Shown here in pieces: positions 7,878 to 18,044 of a stretch of 64,000 bases of DNA; position 1 is the stretch's first letter, and each line of letters begins with the position of its first letter. This DNA is from an uncultured Flavobacteriaceae bacterium (lineage in GTDB: Bacteria > Bacteroidota > Bacteroidia > Flavobacteriales > Flavobacteriaceae): NCBI GenBank assembly GCA_947501845.1, contig CANMXP010000009.1, positions 143,364 to 207,363 of the forward strand. Direction: 5' to 3'. The notes under the pieces were generated by a model. That model worked only from the letters and a program-made list of their open reading frames with translations, had not been told where the DNA came from and did no database searches. Both the position numbers and the translations under genes were made by a program.

Positions 7878-9419
7878 TTATTCCAGTTCAAATTTAAACA
7901 CAGTAGCTATATCATTCATATCTACATCTGGAATAGTTAAAAATAGCTGGTTCTCGGTTTGTTCAAATACTACTTTGGTTTCTGTACCTAAAACAGTAAT
8001 ATTTTTAATTGGACTAGGGGTTGGATAACGATGCAATCCAAAACTTTTTAAATCCAATTTCCTACCCTTTTCTGGACTTCCTAAGAAAAACATATAGAGT
8101 GCTTTTTTATCTTTCGACATGGTAAAACGCACATCATCTGCAGAATATTTTGTAGTTGCAGATTGCCCTCCAAAATGACCTGCCTTAGCCACAGAAGTTC
8201 CGAAGCCATATTTTATAAATGGGCGTGTATTATAAACAGCTTCTCCATATTTAGAGAGCCATCCTCCAATTTTCAAAAGAATATCTCGTTGCTCAGTTGG
8301 AATTACTCCTTCATTTGTAGGAGAAACATTTAGTAAAACGGTTCCGTTCTTACTCCAAACATCTATCATATTACGCAATACCAATGTGGCATCTTTGTAT
8401 TTTAAGTTATCTGTATGAGACCAAGACCCACGACTAATCGTAACATCTGTCATCCAAGGAGACTCAGACAAATCTTTTTTACCACCTTGTTCAATATCCA
8501 ACATACTCATATTGTGCGGCATATCATGCTGTTTCATAACAATCGCAACTTCTTGATTTTTCTTTTTTGCTTCGTTTAAATAATAAGCTGCAAATTCTTG
8601 CCTGTACTGTTCTGGAATTGCATTTAACCAAGAGTCAAACCAAACTATATCTGGAGAATATTGGTCTATGACCTCTTTTAATTGTTCATACCAATATTTA
8701 TGAAATTGGTCTGCTGGCATATTTCCATATAACTTTGAAATAATAGGATCTGTAGAGGAAGTTGCCAAATTAGGATTATAAGCAAAATGACTATCATAAG
8801 CCCCCCATTTTTCGGGATTATTGGCATTTCTTTGCAAGTTACGGGCATGGTGAAACGTTGTGATGAATTTCATTCCGTTCGCTTTAATTTCTTTTTCTAA
8901 CAACCCTGTAATGTCTTTTTTGGGCCCCTTAGCTTTAGCATTCCAAGGATTTACTTTACTGTCCCATAAAGCAAAACCATCATGGTGCTGTGCTACTGGA
9001 CCAGAAAATTTAGCACCAGCATCTTTAAATAATTTAGCCCAATCTTTTGCATCAAATTTTTCTGCTTTAAACATAGGGACAAAATCATGATAATTAAAAT
9101 CTTCCCCATATTTTTCCCTATGCCATTTAGCAACATTTGGTCCATGCGGATGCCCTTCTCGGTACATGTAAAAAGGATACCACTCGCTATGGTGTGCTGG
9201 TACCGTATATACCCCCCAGTGGAAATAAATTCCCAACTTGGCATCCTGTAACCACTCTGGAGTAGCCTGGTGCTTAGCTAAAGACTCCCATGTAGGTTCA
9301 TATTTTTCTATATTATTTGTTTTATCTAAATTTTCGGAAATTAATGTTTCTTTTTTTTGGGAACATGCTACCAAAGATAGTAGCAAAGAAAAGGTGATGA
9401 TGAATCGAATCGATCTCAT
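7878..9419 (-). CDS. GH29 alpha-L-fucosidase lipoprotein
   Basis: A 513-residue retaining alpha-L-fucosidase. The nucleophile should be D262 in SPDIVWFDSWLN. Other family marks are FHWGVYTVPAHHSEWY (66-81), the substrate pocket H145-H146 (QHHDGFALWDS) and LNVSPTNEG in the second half. The C-terminal 110 residues resemble the beta-sandwich of GH29. A lipoprotein signal with C19 places it outside the cytoplasm, probably on the outer membrane or in the periplasm. It is the first gene of the GH29-GH88 pair; about 140 bases separate it from the next gene upstream. Confidence 0.93.
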   Translation of the reverse strand: MRSIRFIITFSLLLSLVACSQKKETLISENLDKTNNIEKYEPTWESLAKHQATPEWLQDAKLGIYFHWGVYTVPAHHSEWYPFYMYREGHPHGPNVAKWHREKYGEDFNYHDFVPMFKAEKFDAKDWAKLFKDAGAKFSGPVAQHHDGFALWDSKVNPWNAKAKGPKKDITGLLEKEIKANGMKFITTFHHARNLQRNANNPEKWGAYDSHFAYNPNLATSSTDPIISKLYGNMPADQFHKYWYEQLKEVIDQYSPDIVWFDSWLNAIPEQYRQEFAAYYLNEAKKKNQEVAIVMKQHDMPHNMSMLDIEQGGKKDLSESPWMTDVTISRGSWSHTDNLKYKDATLVLRNMIDVWSKNGTVLLNVSPTNEGVIPTEQRDILLKIGGWLSKYGEAVYNTRPFIKYGFGTSVAKAGHFGGQSATTKYSADDVRFTMSKDKKALYMFFLGSPEKGRKLDLKSFGLHRYPTPSPIKNITVLGTETKVVFEQTENQLFLTIPDVDMNDIATVFKFELE

Positions 9420-9556
9420 GATGGCTATTATTTAATAAGAGTTTTAAATTTGAATATATTATTCTAGGTACAAACATGCAATTTAAAAATATAATATCCG
9501 AAAGAGTTCCATTCACAGTTCATTTTAAGGTAACAAATAGGTCTTTTAATAGGAGA

Positions 9557-10246
9557 TTAAGCATACTTCAATAAAATATTGGGATCTGGACAATTTCTCA
9601 TATAAAATTCCAGATCCTTTTTATTACAAACACCAGGATAATCCCCAATATAGTCTTGTATATTTTTTATAACCTGAAAGTGTAAATGTGGTGGGTAATC
9701 TCCATTTACTGATGTATCGCCTAAAGTAGCAATTTGCTCTCCTTGTTTAAAAGCCTGACCAATTTTTAAATCCTTGATTGATGCTAAACTTAAATGACCA
9801 TAAAGAGTATAAAATATAACGTCAGCTATAATATGTTTCAAAATAATAGTAGGTCCATAATCACCATAATTCATATTATTTTTAAAACTATGAACAGTAG
9901 CATCGAGAGGTGTATAAATTTGCGTATTGGCAGGACTCCATAAATCGACTCCTAGATGAATATTGCGTTCGTCTTCTGTTTGTCTGTTAAAATGTGAACT
10001 GCGTTTGTATATATTTCGGACTTCTAAATACCCGCCATAGGCCACTAAAGCATCATGTTTTTTTATATGGCTGTCAATATATGCATTCAATTTAAAAGAT
10101 GACGATACATCAATAGCGTTCAATGTTTTATTAGATTCCGATAAATCTAAAGACAGGTACTTAGAATCAGGAATAGACGCATCCAATACTCGCAAAGGTT
10201 TGGTACTCATATTATTTAAGAATTCTAAAAAATCGTTTGAATCCAT
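9557..10246 (-). CDS. M23-family metallopeptidase
   Basis: A 229-residue protein with a LytM/M23 peptidase domain at about residues 95-200. Expected zinc ligands are H97 and D101 (NIHLGVDLW) and H189 of HLHF, with H151 (YGH) and H187 as catalytic partners. These enzymes cut peptide cross-links in peptidoglycan. The frame is open 21 codons further upstream, but the ATG at 10246 (MDSNDFLEF) gives the more natural protein. No signal peptide is seen, which is odd for a cell-wall enzyme, though related single-domain flavobacterial proteins may also lack one. It sits alone between the glycosidase pair and rimO. Confidence 0.8.
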   Translation of the reverse strand: MDSNDFLEFLNNMSTKPLRVLDASIPDSKYLSLDLSESNKTLNAIDVSSSFKLNAYIDSHIKKHDALVAYGGYLEVRNIYKRSSHFNRQTEDERNIHLGVDLWSPANTQIYTPLDATVHSFKNNMNYGDYGPTIILKHIIADVIFYTLYGHLSLASIKDLKIGQAFKQGEQIATLGDTSVNGDYPPHLHFQVIKNIQDYIGDYPGVCNKKDLEFYMRNCPDPNILLKYA

Positions 10247-10371
10247 ACAAATCTGTTTATTCAAAAATAGAAAACTGATTGGTTTATTTAAACAATTCTT
10301 AAAAATCAACTATAACAAGCTCCCTTCGATAAGTTCTGGGCTATTTTTATATTTTGATTTGTATTAAGACG

Positions 10372-11676
10372 TTAGGCAACAACTTCTCCGTACAAATCGA
10401 AATCTTCTGCTTCAATAATTTTTACGGTGGTGAATTCTCCTGTTTTTAAATAGGTTTTAGTAGCATCGATCAATACTTCATTGTCAACATCTGGTGAATC
10501 ATATTCGGTACGTCCAATAAAATAGTTCCCTTCTTTCCTATCAATAATCACTTTAAAGGTCTCACCAATTTTTTCCTGATTGAGTTCCCATGAAATCTGA
10601 GATTGTGTTTCCATGATCTGGTTAGCACGTTCAACCTTTATGGCTTCTGGGACATCATCTTCCAGATTATATGCATGCGTGTTCTCTTCATGAGAATATG
10701 TAAAACAGCCTAAACGCTCAAAACGCATGTCTGTAACCCATTGTTTTAATGTTTGAAAATCTTCTTCTGTTTCGCCAGGATAACCAACTATAAGTGTTGT
10801 TCTTATAGCCATATTTGGAACAGCAACCCTAAATTCCTTAAGTAATTTGGTAGTTTTCTCTTTAGTAGTTCCGCGTCGCATGCTTTTTAAAATAGCATCT
10901 GAAATATGCTGTAATGGAATATCTAAATAGTTACAAATTTTAGGCTCACGATTCATAACTTCCAAAACATCCATTGGAAAACCTGTGGGAAATGCATAAT
11001 GCAAACGAATCCATTCTACACCGTCAATTTTAACTAAAGCTTCTAGCAACTCTGCCAAGTTTCTTTTTTTATACAAATCTAACCCGTAATAGGTTAAATC
11101 TTGCGCTATTAATATAAGCTCCTTCACCCCATTAGCTGCTAATTTTTCAGCTTCAATAACGATATCTTCAATAGGCGTGCTTCTATGTTTTCCCCTCATG
11201 ATAGGAATAGCACAAAAACTACAAGGTCTGTCGCATCCTTCAGCAATTTTTAAATAGGCATAATTTTTAGGCGTTGTTGTTAAGCGCTCTCCTATTAATT
11301 CATGTTTATAATCGGCACCTAAGGCTTTTAACAACCCTGGCAGTTCTGTAGTACCAAAATATTGGTCTACATTCGGAATTTCCTTTTGTAAATCTGGTTT
11401 ATAACGTTCACTTAAACACCCTGTAACAAATACCTTATCAACCTCTCCCGCTTCTTTTTTTTGCATGAATTCTAAGATGGTATTCACGCTTTCTTCCTTG
11501 GCATTATTAATAAATCCACAGGTATTAATGACTACAATATTACCTTCATCTTCATGAACCACATCTTTACCGCTAGCTTTGAGCTGCCCCATTAACACTT
11601 CACTATCGTAAACATTTTTACTACAGCCAAGAGTCACAACATTTATCTTGTTTTTCTTAAGAGTTTTTGTACGCAT
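10372..11676 (-). CDS. rimO: ribosomal protein S12 methylthiotransferase RimO
   Basis: A 434-residue radical-SAM methylthiotransferase that modifies the conserved Asp of ribosomal protein S12. The N-terminal UPF0004 domain carries cluster-binding Cys at 18, 53 and 87. The radical-SAM motif C148-x3-C152-x2-C155 (CDRPCSFC) follows, and a TRAM domain closes the protein (about 370-430). Length is normal. In many Bacteroidota rimO lies near ftsY; here about 6.4 kb with three other genes separates the two. It is divergent from the serine hydrolase at 11800. Confidence 0.95.
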   Translation of the reverse strand: MRTKTLKKNKINVVTLGCSKNVYDSEVLMGQLKASGKDVVHEDEGNIVVINTCGFINNAKEESVNTILEFMQKKEAGEVDKVFVTGCLSERYKPDLQKEIPNVDQYFGTTELPGLLKALGADYKHELIGERLTTTPKNYAYLKIAEGCDRPCSFCAIPIMRGKHRSTPIEDIVIEAEKLAANGVKELILIAQDLTYYGLDLYKKRNLAELLEALVKIDGVEWIRLHYAFPTGFPMDVLEVMNREPKICNYLDIPLQHISDAILKSMRRGTTKEKTTKLLKEFRVAVPNMAIRTTLIVGYPGETEEDFQTLKQWVTDMRFERLGCFTYSHEENTHAYNLEDDVPEAIKVERANQIMETQSQISWELNQEKIGETFKVIIDRKEGNYFIGRTEYDSPDVDNEVLIDATKTYLKTGEFTTVKIIEAEDFDLYGEVVA

Positions 11677-11799
11677 ACCGTTTTCCCAAGTGGGTTCAAA
11701 TCTTTTTAATTAATAATGATAACCAATTTAGGGCGCAAAGATACAACCTTAATTAAACCTTTTATATATTTGAGAGTCTTAATTGCTAAACCTACAACT

Positions 11800-12873
11800 A
11801 TGAAAAATTTAGTTTGTCTCTCTTTTTTTGCTTTAATGATTTTATCCAGCTGCTCTAAAAATGACACTCCAATAGCCCCAGAGCCTATAAATGACATTAT
11901 CTATTTTCCTCCTATAAATTCTGATACTTGGGAAACCAAAACCTTAACAGGTTTGAGTTGGGATGCATCTGCTTTACAACCGCTATTGGATTATTTAGAA
12001 GCTAACAACACAAAAAGTTTTATAATCCTTCATGATGGTAAAATTGTAGTTGAACACTATTTTAGCAATCATACAGCAACATCTCCTTGGTATTGGGCAA
12101 GTGCTGGTAAAACATTAACCACGGCTATTTCTGGGATCGCCCAAGAGGAAGGTTTAATAAATATTAATAGTAAAATTTCTGACTATTTAGGAACTGGTTG
12201 GACGAGTGCTCCTTTAGAAAAAGAAGACTTGATTACTTGTAAACACCTATTATCAATGAACTCTGGCTTGGATGATGGTTTAGGCGATCATGTTTCTCCT
12301 GCAAACCTGAAATATGTTGCCGATGCTGGTACGAGGTGGGCGTACCATAATGTTTATGTTAAAATGCAAGATGTCGTTGCCCAAGCGAGCAACCAAACCT
12401 GGTCTAGTTATTTTAATACGGCATTAAAAGATAAAATTGGAATGACTGGCACATGGATACCTTCAAATGACTTTAATGTTTATTGGAGCAATACTAGGAG
12501 TATGGCACGTTTTGGTTTGTTAATTTACGCTAATGGAAAATGGGAAAACACTCAAATAATCCCTGAAATTTTTTTAAACGAAGCTACCAATACCTCACAA
12601 AACATCAATAAATCTTACGGATACCTATGGTGGTTAAATGGAAAATCGACTTATCATTTACCTGGCAGCCAATTAGAATTTAATGGTGAATTAATCCCCA
12701 ATGCCCCAGCAGACACGTATGCTGCTTTGGGTAAAAATGATCAAAAAATTTATGTTGTTCCCAGTAAGAAATTAGTCATAGTACGCATGGGAAATGCTGC
12801 GGGTAACATCAATTTTGCTTTATCTACTTTCGACAATGATTTATGGGAGAAAATAAATGCTTTGGTTAAATAA
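11800..12873 (+). CDS. class C beta-lactamase-like serine hydrolase lipoprotein
   Basis: A 357-residue serine hydrolase of the beta-lactamase/penicillin-binding-protein fold. S101-x-x-K104 (ASAGKT) is the nucleophile motif and Y182-x-N184 (AYHNV) the second motif. The third motif is not the classical KTG; GKNDQKIYVVP near residue 320 occupies that place. Such proteins are usually esterases or peptidases and not true beta-lactamases. I chose the ATG at 11800 because it gives a good lipoprotein signal (SSCS, C18); 28 upstream codons are also open. A long bidirectional hairpin follows. Confidence 0.88.
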   Translation: MKNLVCLSFFALMILSSCSKNDTPIAPEPINDIIYFPPINSDTWETKTLTGLSWDASALQPLLDYLEANNTKSFIILHDGKIVVEHYFSNHTATSPWYWASAGKTLTTAISGIAQEEGLININSKISDYLGTGWTSAPLEKEDLITCKHLLSMNSGLDDGLGDHVSPANLKYVADAGTRWAYHNVYVKMQDVVAQASNQTWSSYFNTALKDKIGMTGTWIPSNDFNVYWSNTRSMARFGLLIYANGKWENTQIIPEIFLNEATNTSQNINKSYGYLWWLNGKSTYHLPGSQLEFNGELIPNAPADTYAALGKNDQKIYVVPSKKLVIVRMGNAAGNINFALSTFDNDLWEKINALVK

Positions 12874-12878
12874 AAAAG

Positions 12879-12950
12879 GCGATCTAAAAAGTATTAAATT
12901 AAGGTTCTCGACTTAACTCGAACCAACATTTAACTTACTTTTCAGACCGC
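12879..12950. terminator. long bidirectional terminator hairpin
   Basis: Arms 12879-12907 and 12920-12950 pair over about 29 bases with some mismatches and G-U pairs, around a 12-base loop. A run of six A lies just before the left arm, giving a U-tail on the minus strand; TTCTTTAT follows the right arm. It lies between two convergent genes, the serine hydrolase and the 1450-residue protein, and fits a shared terminator. Confidence 0.7.
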
Positions 12951-12984
12951 TTCTTTATATCAATACTAAAATATTAGATCACTA

Positions 12985-15900
12985 TCACTGGTAGCGTTTT
13001 ACTAAAACCTTAGTTCTCGTATTTTTTCCGTTAACCTTAGTCTTTAAATAATAAAAACCACATCTTAAATCGCTTAATTGCAAACTAATATTGGATTTAC
13101 CTGCACCAATTTGGTGAGATGACGACCTTAAAAGTTGTCCGTAGAAATCGTAAATCTTTAATTCTACTTCGGCTTCCGTATTACTATGTAATATCACATT
13201 GGTGTGATCAACAAAAGGATTTGGAGACACTTTAAATCTAACTCTTGGTAAAGGATCTTGATTATCACAAACTCCTAAATAAGCACCTCTTGCCAAAAGA
13301 GCTTTTGCGCCATATTGACTCACGCATAAAGTTCTACCTCTGTAACAAACCTGTACTTTTGGTTTTATATGGTTTTGCCCCCTCCAGTTGTATTGTCTTG
13401 TTCCAGAGTTACAAACAACATCTTTTACAGTAACTGTTGTCGTTGTTGTTTGTGTACAACCATTAGCATCGGTAACAGTGACACTATATGTTGCAGTCTC
13501 TTCCGGACAAACCTCTATATTTTCTTCAGTTTCACCAGTACTCCACTCATAAGTATAAGGTGCCACACCTCCTGTAATATTTGTTACTTCTAATAACGTA
13601 CAAGCTTGTGATTCATAACCAAAGTATACTGTCGTTTCATCCGTTGTAGAGACTGTTAACCCTGAAGATTCTAAAATAGTAAATTCTTCAATTATGGTAT
13701 TCCCTAAAGCATCTGTTATTGTTACCATATGGTCTCCTCCATTTAAATCATTAATAGTGTTTGAAGATACCTCCTCACCATTCCATTCATAATTATAAGG
13801 CGAAATACCACCAGAAACCAATATGGTTGCCGTACCATTTGATGCCCCAAAACATATTGTATTTGTATAAAGCATCTCATCGACACTTAATGGTTTTAGC
13901 TGTAATCTGGCAGATACGGGAAAATGGTCTGATGCTGTTCTGGTATAATCATTATCATAAAACTCATAATGAACACGTTCCGATTCATTTATATAATTAT
14001 CATTCAACTCGTTAGAAATAGCTATATGATCTATCATATTTTCTCTAGATACAAAAGATCTGAATCCGCCATCGCTTAAAGCTTTAGTTACGATATTATA
14101 ATTAATAGTATCTGATACAAATTCATTATAGCTTGTTAAAGTAGTTGCAACATCTGCTACAGTTACATCAACATCATCATTATAATCCCCTAACAATACA
14201 ATATTTCCCGTAGGGTATTGTGCATCTAAACTATCTTTTAGCACTTCTACATCGTACTCTCTCATATCATACCTGCTCTGAGGATCTGAACTACTATTTG
14301 CTCTGGCATGCAAAGCAATGAAGTTATATTGTTCTGTTTCTCCATCTATACTAACATCTGCGGTCATTAAAAAAGGTAGACGCCCACTCGCATAAAAACG
14401 ATCTGTTGTAGTACTCGGGTAATTAACCAATGTAGAATCGTCACCTCCATTATATAAAGGATGAATAGACTCTAACAACACTTTAGTGGCTGTAACATTT
14501 ACAGTGGCTGTATTATAAATAAATCCAACCTTTTGCTTAATACCAGGATCATTTGGTCTTGACACAGCTGGCGAAAGTATGTAATCGTATCCTGGAAGTT
14601 CGCTTACCAATTGCGCAAACAATGCATCATCTGAAATTTCCTGAACCGCCAATACATCTGCCTTCAATTCACTAATCACAACCTTTACACTATCTTTTTG
14701 GATAGCGTCAGACATCGGGTTTCCAGCAGCAGGAGAATTACTTTCATCTCCAAACCATTCGATATTCCATGTTACCACATCTAACGTTTTCTCTTTTGGG
14801 ATATCTATTGGAGGCACGGGAGGTATGTATGCTCCTGCACAACTCATATCGGCTGCCATTCTAGGAAGTAATTGATATAATTCAAAAAACTTTCCTACAA
14901 CACCTATAACCTCATCACAAGTTTCTGGTTGACCTAAACCTACTATAGCTTCTACATTATTATCTATTCTTAACTCTCCCGAACCGCTCGAATCGGTTAA
15001 AATATAATTAGCCCCTCCAAAAAGAATATCTCCAGGCTTTGGAAAAGCAGGATTTAAAATCTTAACCAATTCCGCTGGATGATTGGCCAACTCTCCTAAA
15101 GTTATAACTAATGGTTCTATTGGCTGATTTGGAATCCCGTTATTTTCTACTTCTGTTACTGGACTTATTTGAACTTGATCTCTAAAAACACTTCGTATTC
15201 CTGTTACCGTTATTGAATCTCCCACTTTAAAAACACCATCTCCATGAACTAATTCATCAAAAATTGCGATAGCTCCTGTAGCATCTTGTATATATGCCGA
15301 TCCAGAAAATTCATCAGCTACTGTAAGCACCCCAGCTATTTTTACTTGCTCGCCCAACTTGTCTGAGTCTCTAGCTTCCAATATAGATATGAGTTCCGAT
15401 GGTTGACTTACACCACCTTCCCCATAAGTTCCAATAGGAAACGTTGTATTAACGGTTGTCCCATCTAAAGCATTAGGACCGCTGAAAGACCAATTTGCCA
15501 ATAAAAAAGCGCTTCCATCTGGCCCTGTGTCATCATTTCTGTAAGCCCAGCCGTCTAAATATTCCCATGGCTGACCAGAACCATCTGTATTTATATCTCC
15601 AAAAACATCTATAACCTCTCCATTGAAAAACAATTCTACAGCATCATCGCCATTAATATTAGCCGCTCCCGACGCAAAATTAGGCGCAAAGCCAAAAAAG
15701 CTATTAAAGCCAGTTGTTTCGGATGCTACATAAATAAAATCCCCAGCATTTGCAGATCCAGAGAAAGCAAACTCTACACCATCTGATCCACCTCCGTTAT
15801 TAGCAGAACCAAAACCATATTCGCTAAGATCTGCTATATCGTGTTTCGCATAAAACTCAATTGCTTTTGGAACACCACCTGAAAGCGGTCCGTCTATAAC

Positions 15901-17337
15901 CCCAGTTATAATTAAATCCGGTCCATAAGCTCTTAAAGGGAAAGGTGTTGCTGCAGAAGCGTTATCTGTTGCTCCATCTAAAGCGTTAGGCGAGCTAAAT
16001 GTCCAATTTCCAATTATAAAAGTCGCCTCATCGGGTCCTGTATTATCATTTCTATACGCCCAGCCATCTAAATATTCCCATGGCTGACCAGAACCATCTG
16101 TATTTATATCTCCAAAAATATCTACAACGGCACCATTTGAAAATAATTCTATGGCATCATCTCCATTAATGTTAGCCGCTCCCGACGTAAAATTAGGCAC
16201 AAAGCCAAAGAAATTTGTAAATCCAGTTTCTTCAGAAGCCACATAGATAAAATCCCCAGCATTTGCAGAACCAGAAAATGTAAATTCCTGCCCGTCTGTA
16301 CCGCCTCCATTATTAGCAGACCCAAAACCGTATAGACTTAAATCTGCTATATCATTTATAACATAAAACTCAATAGCTTTTGGAACACCACCCGAAAGCG
16401 GTCCATCTATTACTCCCGAAATTATTAAATCTGTTGATATTCCTGGAGGTGGAGGGCCTCCTGCATTTGTTGTTACGTCTACTTCATTACTTGCCAATGA
16501 TACATTTCCTGCTGCATCAACAGCTTTTACCGTAAATGTATAATTAGTATTTGGCACTAAATTTATAACAGTGAGTGATGTCCCTGCTGAAGAAGCTATT
16601 AAAGCAACTCCGTTAAAAACTTGGTAGGATGTTACCGCAATATTATCTGTTGAAGCATTCCAAGACAAATCTGTAGTGGTCATTGTTGTATTTGAAGCTG
16701 ATAAATTTGTAGGTCCAGAAGGTGCTTCATTATCTACGGTGCCTCCACCGCCATAGCTCCCTACTGGAAAAGCATTAGTAGCACTGGCATTGGATGTTTC
16801 GCTATCTAAAGCATTGGGACCACTAAAAGACCAATTAGCTAAAACAAAAGAGCTTCCATCTGGTCCCGTATTATTATTTCTATATGCCCAACCATCTAAA
16901 TATTCCCATGGTTGTCCAGAACCATCTGTATTTATATCTCCAAAAATATCAATAACTACACCCGATTTGAACAACTCAATAGCATCGTCTCCATTTATAC
17001 TGGCTGCACTACTTGTATAATCTGGCGAAAAACCAAAAAAGTTCAAAAACTCTACAGCTTCAGAAGCTACATAAATAAAATCCCCCGAATTAGCAGTTAC
17101 TGCTGGAAAAGTAAACTCTTCGCCATCGGTACCACCTCCATTATTAGCAGATCCAATACCATAAATACTTAAATCTGGAACATTCTCAGTAATGTAAAGC
17201 TCTACGCCTTTGGGTAGACCTCCAGGTAAAGGGCCATCAAAAACCCCACTAATAATGATTTGCGAATTAGCAACTAAAGCGCATAAAAAGGCAACTGTAA
17301 TTATAACATGCCTTTTTTTAGAATAAATGTATTTCAT
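12985..17337 (-). CDS. secreted endonuclease-like protein, lamin-tail-like repeats, T9SS tail
   Basis: A 1450-residue secreted protein. In order: signal peptide (1-25); three homologous lamin-tail-like modules at about 27-196, 304-471 and 474-638, each with the core INTDGSGQPWEYLDGWAYRN; a fibronectin type III module between the first two (205-290); an OB-like region (647-835); an endonuclease/exonuclease/phosphatase domain (852-1146) with N858/E860, E900, H1010, D1051/N1053 and D1137-H1138; SprB-like repeats (1158-1290); a Cys-rich module (about 1318-1362); and a T9SS type A sorting domain (about 1372-1450). It should be exported and anchored or released by T9SS, and the nuclease residues suggest extracellular DNA degradation (inference). 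Modules 2 and 3 are nearly identical, pointing to recent internal duplication. Confidence 0.9.
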   Translation of the reverse strand: MKYIYSKKRHVIITVAFLCALVANSQIIISGVFDGPLPGGLPKGVELYITENVPDLSIYGIGSANNGGGTDGEEFTFPAVTANSGDFIYVASEAVEFLNFFGFSPDYTSSAASINGDDAIELFKSGVVIDIFGDINTDGSGQPWEYLDGWAYRNNNTGPDGSSFVLANWSFSGPNALDSETSNASATNAFPVGSYGGGGTVDNEAPSGPTNLSASNTTMTTTDLSWNASTDNIAVTSYQVFNGVALIASSAGTSLTVINLVPNTNYTFTVKAVDAAGNVSLASNEVDVTTNAGGPPPPGISTDLIISGVIDGPLSGGVPKAIEFYVINDIADLSLYGFGSANNGGGTDGQEFTFSGSANAGDFIYVASEETGFTNFFGFVPNFTSGAANINGDDAIELFSNGAVVDIFGDINTDGSGQPWEYLDGWAYRNDNTGPDEATFIIGNWTFSSPNALDGATDNASAATPFPLRAYGPDLIITGVIDGPLSGGVPKAIEFYAKHDIADLSEYGFGSANNGGGSDGVEFAFSGSANAGDFIYVASETTGFNSFFGFAPNFASGAANINGDDAVELFFNGEVIDVFGDINTDGSGQPWEYLDGWAYRNDDTGPDGSAFLLANWSFSGPNALDGTTVNTTFPIGTYGEGGVSQPSELISILEARDSDKLGEQVKIAGVLTVADEFSGSAYIQDATGAIAIFDELVHGDGVFKVGDSITVTGIRSVFRDQVQISPVTEVENNGIPNQPIEPLVITLGELANHPAELVKILNPAFPKPGDILFGGANYILTDSSGSGELRIDNNVEAIVGLGQPETCDEVIGVVGKFFELYQLLPRMAADMSCAGAYIPPVPPIDIPKEKTLDVVTWNIEWFGDESNSPAAGNPMSDAIQKDSVKVVISELKADVLAVQEISDDALFAQLVSELPGYDYILSPAVSRPNDPGIKQKVGFIYNTATVNVTATKVLLESIHPLYNGGDDSTLVNYPSTTTDRFYASGRLPFLMTADVSIDGETEQYNFIALHARANSSSDPQSRYDMREYDVEVLKDSLDAQYPTGNIVLLGDYNDDVDVTVADVATTLTSYNEFVSDTINYNIVTKALSDGGFRSFVSRENMIDHIAISNELNDNYINESERVHYEFYDNDYTRTASDHFPVSARLQLKPLSVDEMLYTNTICFGASNGTATILVSGGISPYNYEWNGEEVSSNTINDLNGGDHMVTITDALGNTIIEEFTILESSGLTVSTTDETTVYFGYESQACTLLEVTNITGGVAPYTYEWSTGETEENIEVCPEETATYSVTVTDANGCTQTTTTTVTVKDVVCNSGTRQYNWRGQNHIKPKVQVCYRGRTLCVSQYGAKALLARGAYLGVCDNQDPLPRVRFKVSPNPFVDHTNVILHSNTEAEVELKIYDFYGQLLRSSSHQIGAGKSNISLQLSDLRCGFYYLKTKVNGKNTRTKVLVKRYQ

Positions 17338-17540
17338 ACTTTTTATATTTAAAATGTAACTAAATATAAATCTAGTAATTAAATACAGTTTATTCTTACG
17401 ATTAACAAAATATTAGATTAATGTAAAGAAATGCTCTGGTTGATAAAAGTTTCTTAACAAAAATGACTATTATTTAAACCTGAATTAATAAACAAAACAA
17501 TCGAACTGATAATTATAGATAGAGGGTATGTATTAATTAA

Positions 17541-17969
17541 TTAGTTCCTCTCATTAAAAGGAATAACAATTCCCTTTTCCAGATAGTTTTTTAAACCATT
17601 GAGCAACATAGCCCAACAAAATGAAGAATGTCTAAAATGGTGATTATCTTCTAACCAATTTACATGACTAAATTTAACTAAAGTACCAGAACCCTTTGTC
17701 TCTAAGTCAAATCCAAATGTTGTTGGATTCCAATCTTTATCTGAATCTATCATTTTTAAATGAAACGATTCATTAGTTTTCACTTCGGACACTTTACAAA
17801 ACCAGTTATATGAGTTTGTAAAATTTAAATTGTACTCTGAATCCAACTCAGGTATTCCAGAGCTTTTTAATGTCCACCAATTATCTAAATGTTTTGGTAA
17901 CGAAATGGCATCAAAAACCATTTTTGGAGAAACTTCGATTAGAAGATTATGGTAAATATTAAAAGCCAT
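17541..17969 (-). CDS. SRPBCC-family protein
   Basis: A 142-residue single-domain protein with the SRPBCC (AHSA1-like) pattern: an N-terminal strand followed by VSPKMVFDAISLPKHLDNWW, a central set of strands, and a C-terminal helix starting near CWAMLLNGLKNYLEKG. Such domains bind hydrophobic ligands; no partner or ligand can be inferred. It stands alone between the large secreted protein and ftsY on the same strand. Confidence 0.82.
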   Translation of the reverse strand: MAFNIYHNLLIEVSPKMVFDAISLPKHLDNWWTLKSSGIPELDSEYNLNFTNSYNWFCKVSEVKTNESFHLKMIDSDKDWNPTTFGFDLETKGSGTLVKFSHVNWLEDNHHFRHSSFCWAMLLNGLKNYLEKGIVIPFNERN

Positions 17970-18044
17970 TTATATTGAAATTTATTTAAATATAATAATA
18001 ATCTAAATAAATCTCGTGATAAGCTTCTAAGCTAACGTGGAGTT

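Noticed and set aside
11706..11897. Minus-strand open frame between rimO and the serine hydrolase
   Set aside because: It lies antisense to the signal-peptide region of the serine hydrolase gene and has no recognisable content.
11800..12873. True beta-lactamase
   Set aside because: The third motif is not KTG and the protein is a lipoprotein of the wider serine hydrolase family; the fold alone does not imply resistance.
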